Positions 44,588 through 46,456 of a stretch of DNA of 46,456 nucleotides are shown in pieces (within the stretch, counting starts at the first letter, position 1; every line of letters starts with the position of its first letter). Source of the stretch: Acidobacteriota bacterium (GTDB lineage Bacteria; Acidobacteriota; Terriglobia; Acidiferrales; UBA7541); NCBI GenBank assembly GCA_003224525.1, contig QHZB01000191.1:1-46456 (forward strand), read 5' to 3'. The position numbers and the translations under genes were made by a program. Below the pieces are notes generated by a model. That model did no database searches and was not told the DNA's origin. It saw only the letters and a program-made list of their open reading frames with translations.

Positions 44588-45520
44588 ATGCGCATTAGAG
44601 TCCTCGGCTCCGCAGCCGGAGGCGGCTTTCCCCAATGGAATTGTTCGTGTCCGAACTGTAGCAGCCTCCGAGGCGGCAGCGTCAAAGCTCGTCCGCGCAC
44701 CCAGGCTCAGGTGGCTGTCTCTTCCGGCCCGTCAAGCTGGTTTCTTCTGAACGCCTCTCCCGATCTCCGCCAGCAAATCCTTGCGACTCCCGAGCTGTCA
44801 GTCACGTCCTCCTCGCCTGGCTCGCCTATCTCCACCATCCTCCTCACCAGCGCCGAGGTGGATTGCGTGATGGGCTTGCTTCACCTTCGCGAGTTTCATC
44901 CGCTGCACATCTATTCGACTCTATCGGTGCGACGTATCCTCACGGAAGAGAACAGCCTCTTCCGCGTCCTGACGCGCTCGAACCCCCCCGTGCGGTGGGA
45001 CACGCTGCCCCTCGATCGCCTCATTCCTCTCGTTGCGCCATCTTCCCCCAGCGCAAAGGACGGCTTCTTCTGCAAAGCCGTGCCTCTTCTCGGTGGTTTC
45101 CCGGATTACGTGAGTGATTTACTGAAAGGAAGCTTTCCTCCGGAAGAGGCAGTCATCGGCCTCCAACTCGTCCACAAAGAAAAGAGATTTTTATACGCCC
45201 CCAGCGTCTCCGGACTCGGAGAAGACTGGCAACGCTCCGTCGATGAAAGTGACTTGGCTCTTCTCGATGGCACCTTCTGGAAAGATGATGAGTTGATCCA
45301 AGCCAAGCGCAGCCGCAGAACGGCACGCGATATGGGACATCTTCCGCTCTCGGGCGAGCGCGGCTTGCTGAAGCGGCCGTTCCGTCTCGGAAAAACCAAG
45401 CGCGTCATCATCCACATCAACAATACAAACCCGGTGTTAAACGAAGAGAGTCCAGAGCATCGCGCTGTGCGTGAAGCCGGTTGGGAAATCGCCTATGATG
45501 GGATGGAGTTCAACCTGTGA
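44588..45520 (+). CDS. pqqB: PQQ biosynthesis protein PqqB
   Basis: A 310-residue metallo-beta-lactamase-fold protein that hydroxylates the PqqA-derived intermediate. It has the PqqB start MRIRVLGSAAGGGFPQWNCSCPNC with the Cys cluster that binds structural zinc, NASPDLRQQI, VDCVMGLLHLREF, and the C-terminal HINNTNPVLNEESPEHRAV and GWEIAYDGMEFNL. It overlaps pqqC by four bases (GTGA). Confidence 0.96.
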   Translation: MRIRVLGSAAGGGFPQWNCSCPNCSSLRGGSVKARPRTQAQVAVSSGPSSWFLLNASPDLRQQILATPELSVTSSSPGSPISTILLTSAEVDCVMGLLHLREFHPLHIYSTLSVRRILTEENSLFRVLTRSNPPVRWDTLPLDRLIPLVAPSSPSAKDGFFCKAVPLLGGFPDYVSDLLKGSFPPEEAVIGLQLVHKEKRFLYAPSVSGLGEDWQRSVDESDLALLDGTFWKDDELIQAKRSRRTARDMGHLPLSGERGLLKRPFRLGKTKRVIIHINNTNPVLNEESPEHRAVREAGWEIAYDGMEFNL

Positions 45521-46278
45521 CCCCCTCCGTGAACCACGAGGTCGAAAAGCCGTTGTTCTCCGAAGCCCAGTTCGTCGCTGGCTTTCATGCCATCGGAGAT
45601 GAGCGCTACCATCACAAGCATCCGTTTCACTTGCTCATGCACGAAGGCCGCCTCACGCGCGGCCAGGTTCAAGCCTGGGCTCTCAATCGCTACTACTATC
45701 AGAGCCGTATCCCCATCAAAGACGCGGCCATTCTCGCGCGTAGCGACGATCCAGCGTTTCGTCTCGCCTGGCGCAAGCGCATCCTCGATCACGATGGCGA
45801 CGGCACCAAGCCCGGCGGCATTGAAAAGTGGCTGCGTCTCGTGGAAGCTACAGGCTTGTCGCGCGAACACGCGCTCCGCGGTGACGGCATTCTTCCCGCC
45901 ACGCGTTTTGCAGTCCAAGCTTACGTCGATTTCGTATCCACGCGCTCGCACCTCGAAGCCGTGGCCTCTTCCCTGACCGAACTCTTCTCGCGCAAACTCA
46001 TCGCTCTCCGCATGGACCGCATGCGCCAGCACTATCCCTGGCTCTCCGGCGGTCTGGATTATTTCACCGGCCGTCTCACGCAGGCTCCCGAGGACTCCGA
46101 GTTCGCTCTGGCGTGGGTCGTGAAACACGCGCGCACCCGCACGGAACAGGATTTGGCGCTCGCCGCGTTGCGCGCCAAGTGCGACATCCTCTGGGCGCAG
46201 CTTGACGCCCTCTATTTTTCCTACGTCAATCCCGGATGGCCGCCTCCGGGCGCTTTCCAGCCCGCAAAGGAATCGTGA
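45517..46278 (+). CDS. pqqC: PQQ synthase PqqC
   Basis: PqqC performs the final eight-electron oxidation and ring closure to PQQ without a metal or cofactor. The 253 residues have YHHKHPFHLLMHEGRL, QAWALNRYYYQSRIPIKDAAILAR, DHDGDG, and the C-terminal helices ending near YVNPGWPP. The start is GTG, overlapping the pqqB stop. pqqD and pqqE do not follow; the next gene is unrelated. Confidence 0.96.
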   Translation: MTPSVNHEVEKPLFSEAQFVAGFHAIGDERYHHKHPFHLLMHEGRLTRGQVQAWALNRYYYQSRIPIKDAAILARSDDPAFRLAWRKRILDHDGDGTKPGGIEKWLRLVEATGLSREHALRGDGILPATRFAVQAYVDFVSTRSHLEAVASSLTELFSRKLIALRMDRMRQHYPWLSGGLDYFTGRLTQAPEDSEFALAWVVKHARTRTEQDLALAALRAKCDILWAQLDALYFSYVNPGWPPPGAFQPAKES

Positions 46279-46338
46279 ACCGCGCCCGAGCGCAATCCTC
46301 CTCCTTCAGGAGGGAGGTAAGCGAGTGGCACTTTGCTG

Positions 46339-46375
46339 TTGACACGCGTATCGTTGTGTAGTATAAGATCCTACA
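46339..46375 (+). promoter_or_regulatory. Strong sigma-70 promoter with palindrome over the -10
   Basis: TTGACA (46339-46344) and TATAAG (46362-46367) are 17 bases apart. TGTAG (46357-46361) and CTACA (46371-46375) flank the -10, and inner AT pairs extend the symmetry to a 19-base imperfect palindrome. The -10 ends seven bases before the ATG at 46375, so the transcript should be leaderless. The palindrome fits autorepression by a dimeric repressor. Confidence 0.65.
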
Positions 46376-46456
46376 TGAGAATGCTGATTTTGAGCATCCG
46401 GCTAAGAGCTGAGCAACTCCAAGGCTTAGAGAAGTTTGCTAAGGAGCGTCATCTCT
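46375..46456 (+). CDS. Ribbon-helix-helix-like protein, N-terminal fragment (right edge)
   Basis: Only 27 codons are in the window: MRMLILSIRL-type strand followed by an amphipathic helix (AEQLQGLEKFAKER). A short beta strand with alternating residues followed by a Leu-patterned helix is the start of CopG/RHH proteins, such as antitoxins of toxin-antitoxin pairs. A palindrome overlaps its promoter, as expected for autoregulated antitoxins. The rest of the gene and any toxin lie outside the window, so this is a suggestion. Confidence 0.5.
   Translation, partial: MRMLILSIRLRAEQLQGLEKFAKERHL

Noticed and set aside
1-46456. Search for tRNA, rRNA, CRISPR arrays and insertion sequences
   Set aside because: No cloverleaf, rRNA signature, regularly spaced repeat-spacer array or transposase was recognised by reading; short isolated elements could still be missed without software.

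Overview
The window is a GC-rich bacterial chromosome segment that looks like Acidobacteriota. This is inferred from gene content: a complete division and cell wall (dcw) cluster with an FtsI carrying a PASTA domain, many small exported proteins of acidobacterial type, ATPase-less MacB-like permeases, and a PQQ operon. No rRNA or tRNA gene, CRISPR array or insertion sequence was recognised. Most genes are packed into operons with 1-4 base stop/start overlaps.

Left part (1-23.4 kb). It opens with rpsO-pnp (pnp runs off the left edge). Then come an exported DUF2911 protein, an EamA exporter, a CGNR zinc-finger regulator, and an operon of a membrane glycosyltransferase, two tandem pterin synthase paralogues and folE. 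These are followed by a TlpA-like thioredoxin, an efflux operon (adaptor and two permeases, no ATPase) and a secreted NHL propeller. The copper block is csoR-copA with a divergent small ferredoxin-fold protein. Between about 16.9 and 17.2 kb lies an unassigned stretch whose minus strand could fold as a pseudoknotted RNA ending in a terminator. After it come a small exported Cys-rich protein and a possible lipid block: a GT28-like glycosyltransferase, a PHP hydrolase, a PAP2 phosphatase, a UbiA prenyltransferase and cutC.

Middle part (23.5-41.4 kb, all minus strand). This is the dcw cluster, transcribed mraZ-rsmH-ftsL-ftsI-murE-murF-mraY-murD-ftsW-murG-murC-murB-ftsQ-ftsA-ftsZ. It supplies the cytoplasmic and membrane steps of peptidoglycan precursor synthesis together with core divisome proteins. 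Three GTGG repeats exactly 10 bases apart upstream of mraZ are a likely MraZ operator. ftsI starts with four 27-base repeats.

Right part (41.7-46.5 kb). A minus-strand operon encodes an outer-membrane barrel, a small cytochrome c, a soluble CuA-type cupredoxin and a DUF5818-like protein, which together suggest an envelope electron-transfer module. It is divergent from pqqA-pqqB-pqqC, whose promoter region carries three 10-base tandem repeats and a doubled 8-base palindrome. pqqD and pqqE do not follow. The window ends in the first codons of a ribbon-helix-helix-like gene with a near-consensus promoter and a palindrome over its -10 element.

A recurrent feature is that several genes have a -10 box 6-8 bases before the start codon, predicting leaderless mRNAs. 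Functions are assigned by reading motifs and by family knowledge. No alignment, structure prediction or database search was run.
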